Positions 7,520 to 16,519 of a stretch of DNA of 64,000 nucleotides are shown in pieces. The number at the start of each line of letters is the position of its first letter. Positions within the stretch are counted from its first letter, which is position 1. The translations under genes were made by a program, and so were the position numbers. The notes beneath the pieces were generated by a model. It saw only the letters and a program-made list of their open reading frames with translations, was not told where the DNA came from and did not search any database. Where the stretch lies: the NCBI RefSeq assembly GCF_002939385.1, contig NZ_MULI01000012.1, positions 1 to 64,000 on the forward strand, in the 5' to 3' direction. This DNA is from Streptomyces sp. MH60. GTDB lineage: Bacteria; Actinomycetota; Actinomycetes; Streptomycetales; Streptomycetaceae.

Positions 7520-8203
7520 TCAGCCGCCCTGGCCGGCGCTGCCCATCGGGCCGACCCGCACCGGGGAGCCCGGTTCGTCCGAGGCGGGCAGCGAGGCGCC
7601 GCCCGGCCAGTCGAGGGTGACCGACTTGGTCTCGTTCGGCGGGGTCACCACCAGCCCCGTGATGCGGACGCCGGAGCCGCCCGTGTCGTTGACCGGGTAG
7701 GTGATGCCGAAGGTCACGTTCTCGCCGTCCTTGAGGACCACCGGCGAGGCCTCCTCGCCCGTGCGCTCCGCGGACAGGGTTCCCGCGTTGGTCTTCAGGT
7801 CGACGCCCGCGTAGCCCGCGAGCGTGCAGTCCCGGCCGCCGCCGTTCTTCAGGTCCACCGCGACGGTGCCCTCGGTGTCGCCGCCGACGGTGGCGTCCAT
7901 CGCCGTGATCTCCAGCTCGTCGGTGCGGCACTTGGCGGCCTGGCCGTCCTCGGCGGACCCGCCCGACCCGCCGGTGCCACCGGATCCGTCGGCGTCGCCG
8001 GTTCCGTCGGGGGTCTTCCCCGCGGAGTCCGTCCCGCCCTCCTGGTCCGAGCCGGCCGATCCCGAGCCGCCGTTCGAGGAGGACGCGGCGGAGGCGGCCG
8101 GCGGGGCGGCGCTCTGGTCCGTGCCGTCGTCGTTCTGGCAGGCCGTGAGCGAGAGACCGGCGGCGAGGGCCATGGCGGCGAGGGTCAGCTTGCGAACGCG
8201 CAT
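7520..8203 (-). CDS. Secreted lipoprotein, DUF4232-like
   Basis: A 227-residue exported lipoprotein. The N-terminus MRVRKLTLAAMALAAG is a signal peptide and LTAC is the lipobox (Cys about 22). A long Ser/Gly/Asp-rich linker (residues 23-90) spaces the lipid anchor from a beta-rich domain with two conserved Cys (CRTDEL and CTLAG), typical of the DUF4232 family of actinobacterial extracytoplasmic proteins. The function is unknown. It is monocistronic by spacing. Confidence 0.8.
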   Translation of the reverse strand: MRVRKLTLAAMALAAGLSLTACQNDDGTDQSAAPPAASAASSSNGGSGSAGSDQEGGTDSAGKTPDGTGDADGSGGTGGSGGSAEDGQAAKCRTDELEITAMDATVGGDTEGTVAVDLKNGGGRDCTLAGYAGVDLKTNAGTLSAERTGEEASPVVLKDGENVTFGITYPVNDTGGSGVRITGLVVTPPNETKSVTLDWPGGASLPASDEPGSPVRVGPMGSAGQGG

Positions 8204-8367
8204 CGTTGTCTACCTCAGAGTCGGTTGGCGTGCCGGGCCGCCCGTACCCATCGGTGCGAGCGGCGCTTCCGATCACCAAGAGCCGCTCGGCCCGGCAGAC
8301 CGTTCCCGTCGGCGACCTCCTAATACGTTGCTGGGACGGCGCTGTTACAAGGTCATCGGCGGCCGGC

Positions 8368-8694
8368 TCAGCAGCGAGGGGCCACGTAGCCGTCGCTGCC
8401 GGTGCGGATGTACGCGTCGGAGACGTACTGGCCGCTGCCGATGTTGTCCCAGATGTTCGAGGTGCCGTAGGGGCCGGAGACCCGCTCCCCCGTGCGCTGG
8501 CAGTTGATCGTGACCCTGGAGCCCTCGGCCAGGACCCGCACCACCGAGTAGTTGGTGCCCGGTCCGCTGCGGACGTTCAGGCGGTAGCCCGGCGCGACCG
8601 GGTAGGAACTCAGGGCCGCCGCCGCGACGACTCCCCCGGCCTGTGCCGCTTCTTCCTCTTCGCCGCCGATGTTCTGGACCTGGTCGACAGACAT
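8368..8694 (-). CDS. SH3-domain protein with acidic GG-type N-terminus
   Basis: A 108-residue protein. Residues 37-108 match a bacterial SH3 domain (YRLNVRSGPGTNYSVVRVLAEGSRV) ending in a Cys, with a second Cys at about 65 that could form a disulfide. The first 30 residues are unusual: an acidic EEEEAAQAGG stretch followed by VVAAAALSS, with no Lys/Arg and no canonical Sec signal. A strong GGGGGAG site supports the start. SH3 domains of this type usually bind cell wall or stay outside the cell, so the missing signal is odd. It is divergent from the Ser/Thr kinase gene 183 bp away. Confidence 0.75.
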   Translation of the reverse strand: MSVDQVQNIGGEEEEAAQAGGVVAAAALSSYPVAPGYRLNVRSGPGTNYSVVRVLAEGSRVTINCQRTGERVSGPYGTSNIWDNIGSGQYVSDAYIRTGSDGYVAPRC

Positions 8695-8877
8695 GGACGA
8701 ACTCCCCCCGTTGAGCCCCACGACTTTCGTGGGGCACCGTTGATACCCCGAGAACAAACCATGAAACACCAGTTCGCCACTCGCACACGCGAGTCGGCGG
8801 GCCGCCTCTGTCCCGCAGGCCCCATCGACTAGGCTCCGAGCGTCGCTCGCGCGAACGAACAGCACGGGGGTGGTTCC

Positions 8878-11019
8878 ATGGCGCCGCAGCGGGATGCCGG
8901 AGCGGACGCGGAAGCGGAACTTCCGGAGTACGCCGGCCACTACCGGCTGGAGTCCCGCCTCGGCTCGGGCGGCATGGGCGTCGTGCACCTGGCCCGCAGC
9001 ACCTCCGGGATGCGCGTCGCGGTCAAGGTCGTGCATGCGACGTATGCCAGGGACCCCGAGTTCAGGGGGCGTTTCCGGCAGGAGGTGGCCGCGGCCCGGC
9101 GGGTGAGCGGGGCCTTCACGGCACCGGTCGTGGACGCCGACCCGGAGGCCGGTCGGCCCTGGATGGCCACGCTGTTCATCCCCGGTCCCACGCTCTCGGA
9201 GCACGTGAAGCGGAACGGGCCGATGGACGAGCCCCAGCTGCGCCGGCTGATGGCCGGGCTCGCCGAGGCGCTGCGCGACATCCACCGGGTCGGCGTCGTG
9301 CACCGGGATCTGAAACCGAGCAACGTCCTGCTCGCCGAGGACGGTCCGAAGGTCATCGACTTCGGCATCTCCCGGCCGAAGGACAGCGAACTGCGCACCG
9401 AGACCGGGAAGCTGATCGGTACGCCGCCGTACATGGCGCCCGAGCAGTTCCGGCGGCCCCGGGAGGTGGGGCCCGCGGCCGACGTCTTCACCCTCGGCTC
9501 GCTGATGGTGCACGCGGCGACCGGGCGGGGGCCCTTCGACTCCGACAGCCCGTACGTCGTCGCCTACCAGGTCGTGCACGACGAGCCCGAACTGACCGGC
9601 GTACCGGACTCGCTCGCGCCGCTGGTGGTGCGGTGTCTGGCCAAGGAGCCCGAGGACCGGCCGACGCCGGACGAGTTGATGCGGGAACTGCGGTCGGTCG
9701 CGGCGGCCTACGACACGCAGGTGTTCATACCGGCACCGCGGGCGGAACGGGCCGAGAGCCCGCGGGAGGCCGGTGAGGAACCCGCCCCGCGTGCTCCCGC
9801 CGAGCCGTCCGGGCGGTCCGAACGGTCCGCGCGGGTCGTACGGCGGCTGGGGAAGCGGTCGGCGCTCGTCGCCGGGGCGCTGGGGCTCGCCGTGACCGGG
9901 AGCCTCGTGGCGGTGCAGGCGTTCGGCGGTGCCGAGCCCGCGCGTACGCCCACCGCGCAGAGTGCGCCGGGCGGGTTCGGGGCGTGGGAGGCGGGGCCCG
10001 CGACGAAGGGCGGCGGGATGCCGCAGTGCTCGTACGCGGCCCGGCGGCTGCTGTGCGCGCGGCCCGGTCTGGTCTTCGCGGTCGACCCGGCCGACGGAAG
10101 CACCCTGTGGCGCCACCCCGTCGAGGAGACCGTGCGGGACGAACCCCCGGTCGTGTCGGGCGGGCTCGTGCAGCCCGAGGTGGGCCTGCTGGGCCCGCTG
10201 GAGGCGCTCGACCCCGCGACGGGTGAGCCGAAGTGGCAGGAGGACATGCCCCCGTACGACGGGCTGCGTACCGTCGGCGACATGCTGCTGCTCACCCGCG
10301 CCGACGGGATGGTCACCGGCGTGGACAGCGCCTCGGGGCGGACCAAGTGGTCGCGCCGGATCCCCGGGCAGGCGGTGCCGTACTTCACCTCGTTCGCCGG
10401 GGAGCGGCGGCCGGCGGCGTACGCGACGAGCCCGAGCGCGGACGGGAAGGGGACCCGGGTCACCGCGGTGGACCCGGCGAGCGGGGACGTGCGCTGGGAC
10501 GCGGAGCTGGCGGGGGAACTGAAGCCCGTGGGGGCCGCGGACGGGTCCGTGTTCCTCGTCGCCGCCGAGGGGGCGACCTACGGCGACGTCAGGACCGTGG
10601 TCCGCTACACGCCGGCCACCGGGGCGACCCGGCGGGTCACGCTGCCCATCCCGGTGGAGCAGGCGCAGGCCGGGGTGCGCGGGGACACCGTGTACCTCAT
10701 GGGCGCGGGCGGCTCGCTGGTGGCCGCCGACATGGCGGCGGGGAAGCAGGCGTGGCGGCTGGAGACGGGCGTGAGCCGGGGCTCCTCGCCGGTCTCCGAC
10801 GGGCGGCACGTGTACGTCACCGCGCCCGACGGGCGGCTCCTCGGCGTCGACGCGCGCCGGGGCAAGCTCCTCGGGCAGACCCGGCCCCGGCTCGGCCCCG
10901 ACTCCGACAAGGTGCCCGCCTCGCTGCCGGCGCCGCTGCTCGCGGGCGGGTACGTGTACGCCGGGGCGCCGGACGGGACGGTGTTCGGGGTGTCGGGGCG
11001 GGACCCGGCGGCCTGGTAG
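8878..11019 (+). CDS. Membrane Ser/Thr protein kinase with PQQ-type beta-propeller sensor
   Basis: 713 residues. The N-terminal Hanks-type kinase (about 20-280) is complete: glycine loop GSGGMG, VAVK lysine, HRDLKPSN catalytic loop, DFG, and APE in TPPYMAPEQ. A basic segment and one transmembrane helix (ALVAGALGLAVTGSLVAV, about 326-343) follow. The remaining 370 residues carry repeated PQQ-like blades (such as GLVFAVDPADGSTLWR and VTAVDPASGDVRWDAEL) outside the membrane. The design is that of a receptor kinase: an external propeller senses a ligand or wall component and an internal kinase signals. All catalytic residues are present. The likely partner or target may be the divergent SH3 gene, but this is inference. 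Confidence 0.92.
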   Translation: MAPQRDAGADAEAELPEYAGHYRLESRLGSGGMGVVHLARSTSGMRVAVKVVHATYARDPEFRGRFRQEVAAARRVSGAFTAPVVDADPEAGRPWMATLFIPGPTLSEHVKRNGPMDEPQLRRLMAGLAEALRDIHRVGVVHRDLKPSNVLLAEDGPKVIDFGISRPKDSELRTETGKLIGTPPYMAPEQFRRPREVGPAADVFTLGSLMVHAATGRGPFDSDSPYVVAYQVVHDEPELTGVPDSLAPLVVRCLAKEPEDRPTPDELMRELRSVAAAYDTQVFIPAPRAERAESPREAGEEPAPRAPAEPSGRSERSARVVRRLGKRSALVAGALGLAVTGSLVAVQAFGGAEPARTPTAQSAPGGFGAWEAGPATKGGGMPQCSYAARRLLCARPGLVFAVDPADGSTLWRHPVEETVRDEPPVVSGGLVQPEVGLLGPLEALDPATGEPKWQEDMPPYDGLRTVGDMLLLTRADGMVTGVDSASGRTKWSRRIPGQAVPYFTSFAGERRPAAYATSPSADGKGTRVTAVDPASGDVRWDAELAGELKPVGAADGSVFLVAAEGATYGDVRTVVRYTPATGATRRVTLPIPVEQAQAGVRGDTVYLMGAGGSLVAADMAAGKQAWRLETGVSRGSSPVSDGRHVYVTAPDGRLLGVDARRGKLLGQTRPRLGPDSDKVPASLPAPLLAGGYVYAGAPDGTVFGVSGRDPAAW

Positions 11020-11055
11020 GCCGTACCGGGTCCCCTGCCGGGTCCCTCGGGGGTG

Positions 11056-12909
11056 TCAGCCCAGCTTGCTGACGTCGCGCACCGCGCCCTTGTCCGCGCT
11101 GGTGGCCATCGCGGCGTACGCCTTCAGGGCCGCGGAGACCTTGCGGTCGCGGTTCTTCGGGGCGTACACGCCGTTCAGGGCCTGCTCGCGGCGGGTCAGC
11201 TCGGCGTCGTCCACGAGCAGTTCGATGGAGCGGTTCGGGATGTCGATGCGGATGCGGTCGCCGTCCTCGACCAGGGCGATGGTGCCGCCGGCCGCCGCCT
11301 CCGGGGAGGCGTGGCCGATGGACAGGCCCGAGGTACCGCCGGAGAAACGGCCGTCGGTGACCAGGGCGCAGGCCTTTCCGAGACCGCGGCCCTTGAGGTA
11401 CGACGTCGGGTAGAGCATCTCCTGCATGCCGGGGCCGCCCTTGGGGCCCTCGTAGCGGATGACGACGACGTCGCCCTCCTTGACCTGCTGGGTGAGGATC
11501 TTCTGGACGGCCTCCTCCTGCGACTCGCAGACGACCGCCGGGCCCTCGAAGGTCCAGATGGACTCGTCGACGCCGGCCGTCTTGACCACGCAGCCGTCCA
11601 CGGCGAGGTTGCCGCGCAGGACCGCGAGGCCGCCGTCCTGGGAGTAGGCGTGCTCGACGGAGCGGATGCAGCCGCCCTCGGCGTCCTCGTCCAGGGAGTC
11701 CCAGCGCTCGGACTGGGAGAAGGCCTCGGCGGAGCGGACGCAGCCGGGGGCCGCGTGCCACAGCTCGACGGCCTCCTGCGACGGGGAGCCGCCGCGCACG
11801 TCCCAGGTCTTCAGCCAGTCGGCCAGGGACGGGCTGTGGACGGAGTGCACGTCCTCGTTGAGCAGGCCCCCGCGGTGCAGCTCGCCGAGGAGCGCCGGGA
11901 TGCCGCCCGCGCGGTGCACGTCCTCCATGTAGTACGTGCGGTCCTTGGCGACGTTCGGCGCGACCTTGGCCAGGCAGGGGACGCGGCGCGAGAGGGCGTC
12001 CATCTCGGTGAGGCCGTAGGGGACCTCCGCCTCCTGGGCGGCGGCCAGCAGGTGCAGGATCGTGTTGGTGGAGCCGCCCATCGCGATGTCGAGCGCCATG
12101 GCGTTCTCGAAGGCCGCGGGGGTGGCGATGTTGCGGGGCAGGACCGAGTCGTCGTCCTGCTCGTAGTAGCGGCGGGTCAGGTCCAGGACCGTGCGGGCCG
12201 CGTTCTCGTAGAGCGCCTTGCGGGCGGTGTGGGTGGCCAGGACCGAGCCGTTGCCGGGCAGGGAGAGGCCGATCGCCTCGGTCAGGCAGTTCATCGAGTT
12301 GGCGGTGAACATGCCGGAACAGGAGCCGCAGGTGGGGCAGGCGTTCTCCTCGATGCGGAGGATGTCCGCGTCGGAGATCTTCTCGTTGACCGCCTCCGAC
12401 ATCGCGTCGACCAGGTCGAGGGTGCGGACCGTGCCGTCGACCAGGGTGGCGCGGCCGGACTCCATCGGGCCGCCGGAGACGAAGACCGTCGGGATGTTCA
12501 GGCGGAGCGCCGCGTTGAGCATGCCCGGGGTGATCTTGTCGCAGTTGGAGATGCAGATCAGGGCGTCGGCGCAGTGGGCCTCGACCATGTACTCCACGCT
12601 GTCCGCGATCAGGTCGCGGGAGGGGAGGCTGTAGAGCATGCCGCCGTGGCCCATGGCGATGCCGTCGTCCACGGCGATCGTGTTGAACTCGCGCGGGATG
12701 CCGCCGGCCGCGACGACCGCCTCGCTGACGATCCGGCCGACCGGCGCCAGGTGCGTGTGGCCCGGCACGAACTCCGTGAAGCTGTTGGCGACGGCGATGA
12801 TCGGCTTACGCCCGATGTCCGCGCCGGGTACACCGGAGGCACGCATAAGGGCGCGGGCGCCCGCCATGTTGCGGCCGTGGGTGACAGTGCGGGACCTCAG
12901 TTCGGGCAT
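11056..12909 (-). CDS. ilvD: Dihydroxy-acid dehydratase
   Basis: A 617-residue enzyme of branched-chain amino acid and pantothenate-precursor synthesis. It dehydrates 2,3-dihydroxy acids to 2-oxo acids using an Fe-S cluster. IlvD/Edd signatures are present: [11 protein letters not shown] with a cluster Cys, and [18 protein letters not shown]. The length equals that of the long E. coli-type enzymes. The start is supported by GAAGGAG nine bases upstream. It is convergent with the kinase gene, 36 bp apart, and has no operon partner. Confidence 0.96.
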   Translation of the reverse strand: MPELRSRTVTHGRNMAGARALMRASGVPGADIGRKPIIAVANSFTEFVPGHTHLAPVGRIVSEAVVAAGGIPREFNTIAVDDGIAMGHGGMLYSLPSRDLIADSVEYMVEAHCADALICISNCDKITPGMLNAALRLNIPTVFVSGGPMESGRATLVDGTVRTLDLVDAMSEAVNEKISDADILRIEENACPTCGSCSGMFTANSMNCLTEAIGLSLPGNGSVLATHTARKALYENAARTVLDLTRRYYEQDDDSVLPRNIATPAAFENAMALDIAMGGSTNTILHLLAAAQEAEVPYGLTEMDALSRRVPCLAKVAPNVAKDRTYYMEDVHRAGGIPALLGELHRGGLLNEDVHSVHSPSLADWLKTWDVRGGSPSQEAVELWHAAPGCVRSAEAFSQSERWDSLDEDAEGGCIRSVEHAYSQDGGLAVLRGNLAVDGCVVKTAGVDESIWTFEGPAVVCESQEEAVQKILTQQVKEGDVVVIRYEGPKGGPGMQEMLYPTSYLKGRGLGKACALVTDGRFSGGTSGLSIGHASPEAAAGGTIALVEDGDRIRIDIPNRSIELLVDDAELTRREQALNGVYAPKNRDRKVSAALKAYAAMATSADKGAVRDVSKLG

Positions 12910-13030
12910 CGTCGCTCGCTCCTTCGGAGAGTTATGACTGTCGTCGAGCGTACGCCGGTCATCCAGGGGTCGGGACGGGGTGTCCGGAATGCGGGACGCC
13001 TGTCTCGTCGTACGCCGTGGGCGGATGATG

Positions 13031-13660
13031 TCAGGGGCCGGTGAGGTGGCCCTGTACGACCGGTGCCACGCGGGCGATGATCTGCTCCACGTCCGCGGAG
13101 GCCAGCGGCTCCACCTTGATCACGTAGCGGAGCATCGCGCAGCCCACCAGTTGTGCCGCCGCCAGCTCGACGCGCAGCTCCGCGTCCGGCAGGTCCACCT
13201 GGGCGGCGACCCGGCGCAGCACCTGGGCGGCGATCAGCCGGCGGAAGACGGCGGCGGCCGTCTCGTTGTTCACGGCGGAGCGGACGATGGCCAGCAGGGG
13301 CGTCCGGCTGGCCGGGTTCTCCCAGAGGCCGAGGATGAAGCGGGTGAGCCGCTCGCCGACCTCGTCCAGGGGGGCGTCGCCGATCGCGTCGGGGGCCCGC
13401 AGGGCCGGTGCGAAGGCGACCTCGATGGCCGCCTCGAAGACCTGTTCCTTGGTGCCGAAGTAGTGGTGCACCAGCGCGGGGTCCACGCCCGCCGCCTTGG
13501 CGATGCCGCGCACGGAGGTCTTCTCGTAGCCGCGCTCGGAGAACTCCTCGCGGGCGGTGACGAGGATGCGGTCGCGGGTGTCCCCGGACTCCGTACCGGG
13601 CGGGCGGCCGCGGCGCCGGGTGGTCCCGTCGGCGTCGCCGTTCACCCGCGGTCCGTCCAC
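13031..13660 (-). CDS. TetR-family regulator
   Basis: A 209-residue one-component repressor. The TetR helix-turn-helix is in residues about 30-75 ([26 protein letters not shown] type), preceded by a basic [12 protein letters not shown] segment. The C-terminal ligand domain is helical. It overlaps the 3' end of the sugar-isomerase gene by 19 bp and is probably co-transcribed with it. The ligand is not known. Confidence 0.88.
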   Translation of the reverse strand: MDGPRVNGDADGTTRRRGRPPGTESGDTRDRILVTAREEFSERGYEKTSVRGIAKAAGVDPALVHHYFGTKEQVFEAAIEVAFAPALRAPDAIGDAPLDEVGERLTRFILGLWENPASRTPLLAIVRSAVNNETAAAVFRRLIAAQVLRRVAAQVDLPDAELRVELAAAQLVGCAMLRYVIKVEPLASADVEQIIARVAPVVQGHLTGP

Positions 13661-14499
13661 GTCGCCGGGCCGCCCGGCACCGGGGACGCGGTCTGCGCCA
13701 GGTGCCGGCGGGTGAAGGCGAGCGCCTCGGCGAGATCGGCCTCACGTTCGGCGCTGGACATCGCGCGCCTGGTGTTGACCTCGATGACGACGTGGCCGTC
13801 GAAGCCGGTGTGCGCGAGGTGCTCCAGCACTTCGGCGCAGGGCTGGTTGCCGCGGCCGGGGACGAGGTGCTCGTCCTTGGCGGAGCCCTTGCCGTCGGCC
13901 AGGTGGACGTGGCCGAGGCGGTCGCTCATGCGGTCGATCATGTCGAGGGCGTCGGTGCGGGAGGTGGCGGCGTGGCTGAGGTCGATCGTGAAGTGCCGGT
14001 AGTCGTCCTTCGTCACGTCCCAGTCGGGCGCGTATGCCTGCATCTCGCGGTCGCGGTAGCGCCAGGGGTACATGTTCTCCACGGCGAAGCGGACGTCCGT
14101 CTCGTCGGCCATCCGCCAGATGCCGTCGACGAAGTCCCGCGCGTACTGGCGCTGCCAGCGGAACGGGGGGTGGACCACCACGGTGCTCGCGCCGAGCTTC
14201 TCGGCGGCGGCGCGGGCGCGCTGGAGCTTGACCCAGGGGTCGGTGGACCAGACGCGCTGGGTGATGAGCAGGCACGGTGCGTGCACGGCGAGTATCGGTA
14301 CCCGGTGGTAGTCGCTGAGCCTGCGCAGCGCCTCGATGTCCTGGCTGACCGGGTCCGTCCAGACCATCACCTCCACGCCGTCGTAGCCGAGGCGTGCGGC
14401 GATCTCGAAGGCCGTCGCCGTCGACTCCGGGTAGACGGAAGCCGTCGACAGGGCGACCTTCGTGTCCGGGGTGCGGATCACGTCCCTGGGTTTTGCCAC
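13642..14499 (-). CDS. Sugar phosphate isomerase/epimerase (AP endonuclease 2-like TIM barrel)
   Basis: A 285-residue TIM-barrel protein of the xylose isomerase-like/AP endonuclease family 2. It has [52 protein letters not shown] and a final VIEVNTRR, which together form the metal-binding Glu/His/Asp set of the family. This group includes sugar epimerases and inosose-type dehydratases; the substrate cannot be told. A TetR gene follows in an overlapping frame. Confidence 0.85.
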   Translation of the reverse strand: MAKPRDVIRTPDTKVALSTASVYPESTATAFEIAARLGYDGVEVMVWTDPVSQDIEALRRLSDYHRVPILAVHAPCLLITQRVWSTDPWVKLQRARAAAEKLGASTVVVHPPFRWQRQYARDFVDGIWRMADETDVRFAVENMYPWRYRDREMQAYAPDWDVTKDDYRHFTIDLSHAATSRTDALDMIDRMSDRLGHVHLADGKGSAKDEHLVPGRGNQPCAEVLEHLAHTGFDGHVVIEVNTRRAMSSAEREADLAEALAFTRRHLAQTASPVPGGPATWTDRG

Positions 14500-14609
14500 G
14501 GGGGTCAGGGTACGGGGTGCCCGCTGGGAGTCGCGGGGTGCCCAAGCGCCGTTGTGGTGAGTGCCATAGGGCGGGTGCGTGACGGTTCGTGGTTGCTCGC
14601 GCCGTTCCC

Positions 14610-14628
14610 CGCGCCCCTTTGGGGCGCG
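14610..14628 (-). terminator. Hairpin after the Ppx/GppA gene, part of a Streptomyces intergenic repeat
   Basis: CGCGCCCC-TTT-GGGGCGCG forms a perfect 8-bp stem abutting the stop codon of the Ppx-like gene. Read leftward it continues into GGGGAACGGCGCG, resembling an intergenic element I recall as abundant in Streptomyces. It probably ends the Ppx-like transcript. Confidence 0.6.
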
Positions 14629-15561
14629 CTATCCCTGGCCCATGTGATCCAGGCGCCGCAGGATCACGCCCTCTCTGAGGGCCCAGGGACAGATTTCCAG
14701 GTTCTCCACGCGGAAGAGGTCCATCGCGGCCTCGGCCACCAGGGCGCCGGCCAGGAGCTGGTGCGCCCGGCCCTCCGAGACGCCGGGGAGTTCGGCGCGC
14801 TCGGCGCTGGTCATGGCGGCCAGGCGGGGCACCCAGGCCTCCAGCGAGGCGCGCTTCAGCTCGCGCTGGACGTAGAGGCCCTCGGCGGAGCGGGCGGCGC
14901 CGGTGATGCGGGCCAGCTGCCGGAAGGTCTTGGAGGTGGCGACCACGTGGTCGGGGGCGCCCAGGCGGCTGAAGTCGCCGACGGTCCGGGCGATCTCCGT
15001 ACGGACGTGACGGCGCAGCGCCCTGACGTCGTCCGGGTGGACCGGGTCGCCGGGCAGCCGGGCCGCGGTCAGCCGGCCCGCGCCGAGCGGCAGCGACACG
15101 GCGGCGTCGGGCTCCTCGTCGATGCCGTACGCGATCTCCAGGGAGCCGCCGCCGATGTCGAGGACCAGCAGCCTGCCCGCGGACCAGCCGAACCAGCGGC
15201 GGGCGGCGAGGAAGGTGAGCCGGGCCTCCTCGGCGCCGGTGAGGACGGTCAGCTCGACGCCGGTCTCGGCGCGCACGCGCGCGAGGACTTCGTCGGCGTT
15301 GGTCGCCTCGCGCACGGCCGAGGTGGCGAACGGCAGGAGATCCTCGACGCCCTTGTCCTCGGCGGCCTGGAGCGCCTCCCGGACGACCGCGGCCAGCCGG
15401 TCGACGCCGTCGGGGCCGATCGCCCCGTCCTCGTCGAGGAGCTGGGCGAGGCGCAGTTCCACCTTGTGCGAGTGGGCGGGCAGCGGGCGGGCGCCGGGAT
15501 GCGCGTCCACCACCAGCAGATGCACCGTGTTCGAACCCACGTCGAGGACACCGAGTCTCAT
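14629..15561 (-). CDS. Exopolyphosphatase/pppGpp phosphohydrolase (Ppx/GppA family)
   Basis: 310 residues of the ASKHA phosphotransferase fold. It has [37 protein letters not shown] and [16 protein letters not shown], which are the family's nucleotide and phosphate loops. It is short, without the extra C-terminal HD-like domain of E. coli Ppx. Actinobacterial short forms act on short polyphosphate or pppGpp; which applies here is unknown. The start [10 protein letters not shown] is clear. It is divergent from the Cys-rich protein gene. Confidence 0.9.
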   Translation of the reverse strand: MRLGVLDVGSNTVHLLVVDAHPGARPLPAHSHKVELRLAQLLDEDGAIGPDGVDRLAAVVREALQAAEDKGVEDLLPFATSAVREATNADEVLARVRAETGVELTVLTGAEEARLTFLAARRWFGWSAGRLLVLDIGGGSLEIAYGIDEEPDAAVSLPLGAGRLTAARLPGDPVHPDDVRALRRHVRTEIARTVGDFSRLGAPDHVVATSKTFRQLARITGAARSAEGLYVQRELKRASLEAWVPRLAAMTSAERAELPGVSEGRAHQLLAGALVAEAAMDLFRVENLEICPWALREGVILRRLDHMGQG

Positions 15562-15644
15562 GTACGGAACGCTACTGCCAGCGGCGCTCGCGGTGGTGCC
15601 GTCCTTGGTGCCCTCCTCGTGCTCGGGCGACTTACCCTGGAGCC

Positions 15645-16469
15645 GTGCCAAAGACGAAAAAGGCGAAGGACGAAAAGTCGGCCAAGAAGGATAAAAGGCG
15701 CGTACCGGTCGAAGGAGCGGGCGACGAGAAGGGGCTCGACTTCGCGCGCGCGTGGGTGGAGTTTCCCGATCCGGCGGACGACGAGCAGGTCTTCCGGTGC
15801 GATCTGACATGGCTGACCTCCCGCTGGAACTGCATCTTCGGCAGCGGCTGCCAGGGCATCCAGGCGGGCCGCGCGGACGACGGGTGCTGCTCGCTGGGCG
15901 CGCACTTCTCCGACGAGGACGACGAGAAGCGGGTCGCCGGGCACGTGGCACGGCTCACGCCGGACATCTGGCAGCACCACGCCGAGGGCACGCGGAACGG
16001 CTGGACCTCCGAGGACGACGAGGGCTCCCGGCAGACCCGGCCCTTCCAGGGCTCGTGCATCTTCCAGAACCGGCCGGGGTTCTCCGGGGGTGCGGGCTGC
16101 TCCCTGCACATCCTGGCGCTGAAGGAGGGGCGGGAGCCGCTGGAGACGAAGCCGGACGTGTGCTGGCAGCTGCCGGTCCGGCGGACGTTCGAGTGGATCG
16201 ACCGGCCCGACGACACGCGCGTGCTCCAGGTGTCGATCGGTGAGTACGACCGGCGGGGGTGGGGGCCGGGCGGGCACGACCTGCACTGGTGGTGCACCTC
16301 GGCGACCTCGGCGCACGGCGCGGGTGACCCGGTGTACGTGTCCTACCGGCCGGAGCTGATCGAGCTGATGGGCAAGGCGGGCTACGACCGGCTGGTCGAG
16401 CTGTGCGAGGAGCGGCTGGCGTCGCAGCTGCCATTGCTGGCGCCGCATCCGGCGGACCCCGCTCGCTGA
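15645..16469 (+). CDS. Cysteine-rich protein with possible metal-binding cluster
   Basis: 274 residues with a GTG start. The N-terminal 22 residues are almost all Lys, Asp and Glu. The core has many Cys: [42 protein letters not shown] and WWCTSA. Their spacing resembles DUF3109/YkgJ-type zinc- or iron-chelating proteins, but I am not certain of this family. There is no signal peptide or membrane segment. The gene is isolated between two leftward genes. The function is unknown. Confidence 0.7.
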   Translation: MPKTKKAKDEKSAKKDKRRVPVEGAGDEKGLDFARAWVEFPDPADDEQVFRCDLTWLTSRWNCIFGSGCQGIQAGRADDGCCSLGAHFSDEDDEKRVAGHVARLTPDIWQHHAEGTRNGWTSEDDEGSRQTRPFQGSCIFQNRPGFSGGAGCSLHILALKEGREPLETKPDVCWQLPVRRTFEWIDRPDDTRVLQVSIGEYDRRGWGPGGHDLHWWCTSATSAHGAGDPVYVSYRPELIELMGKAGYDRLVELCEERLASQLPLLAPHPADPAR

Positions 16470-16519
16470 GACCGGGCCCCCCGGGTGCCCGCTCGCCGAG
16501 TCCGGGCCCCGGGTGCCCG

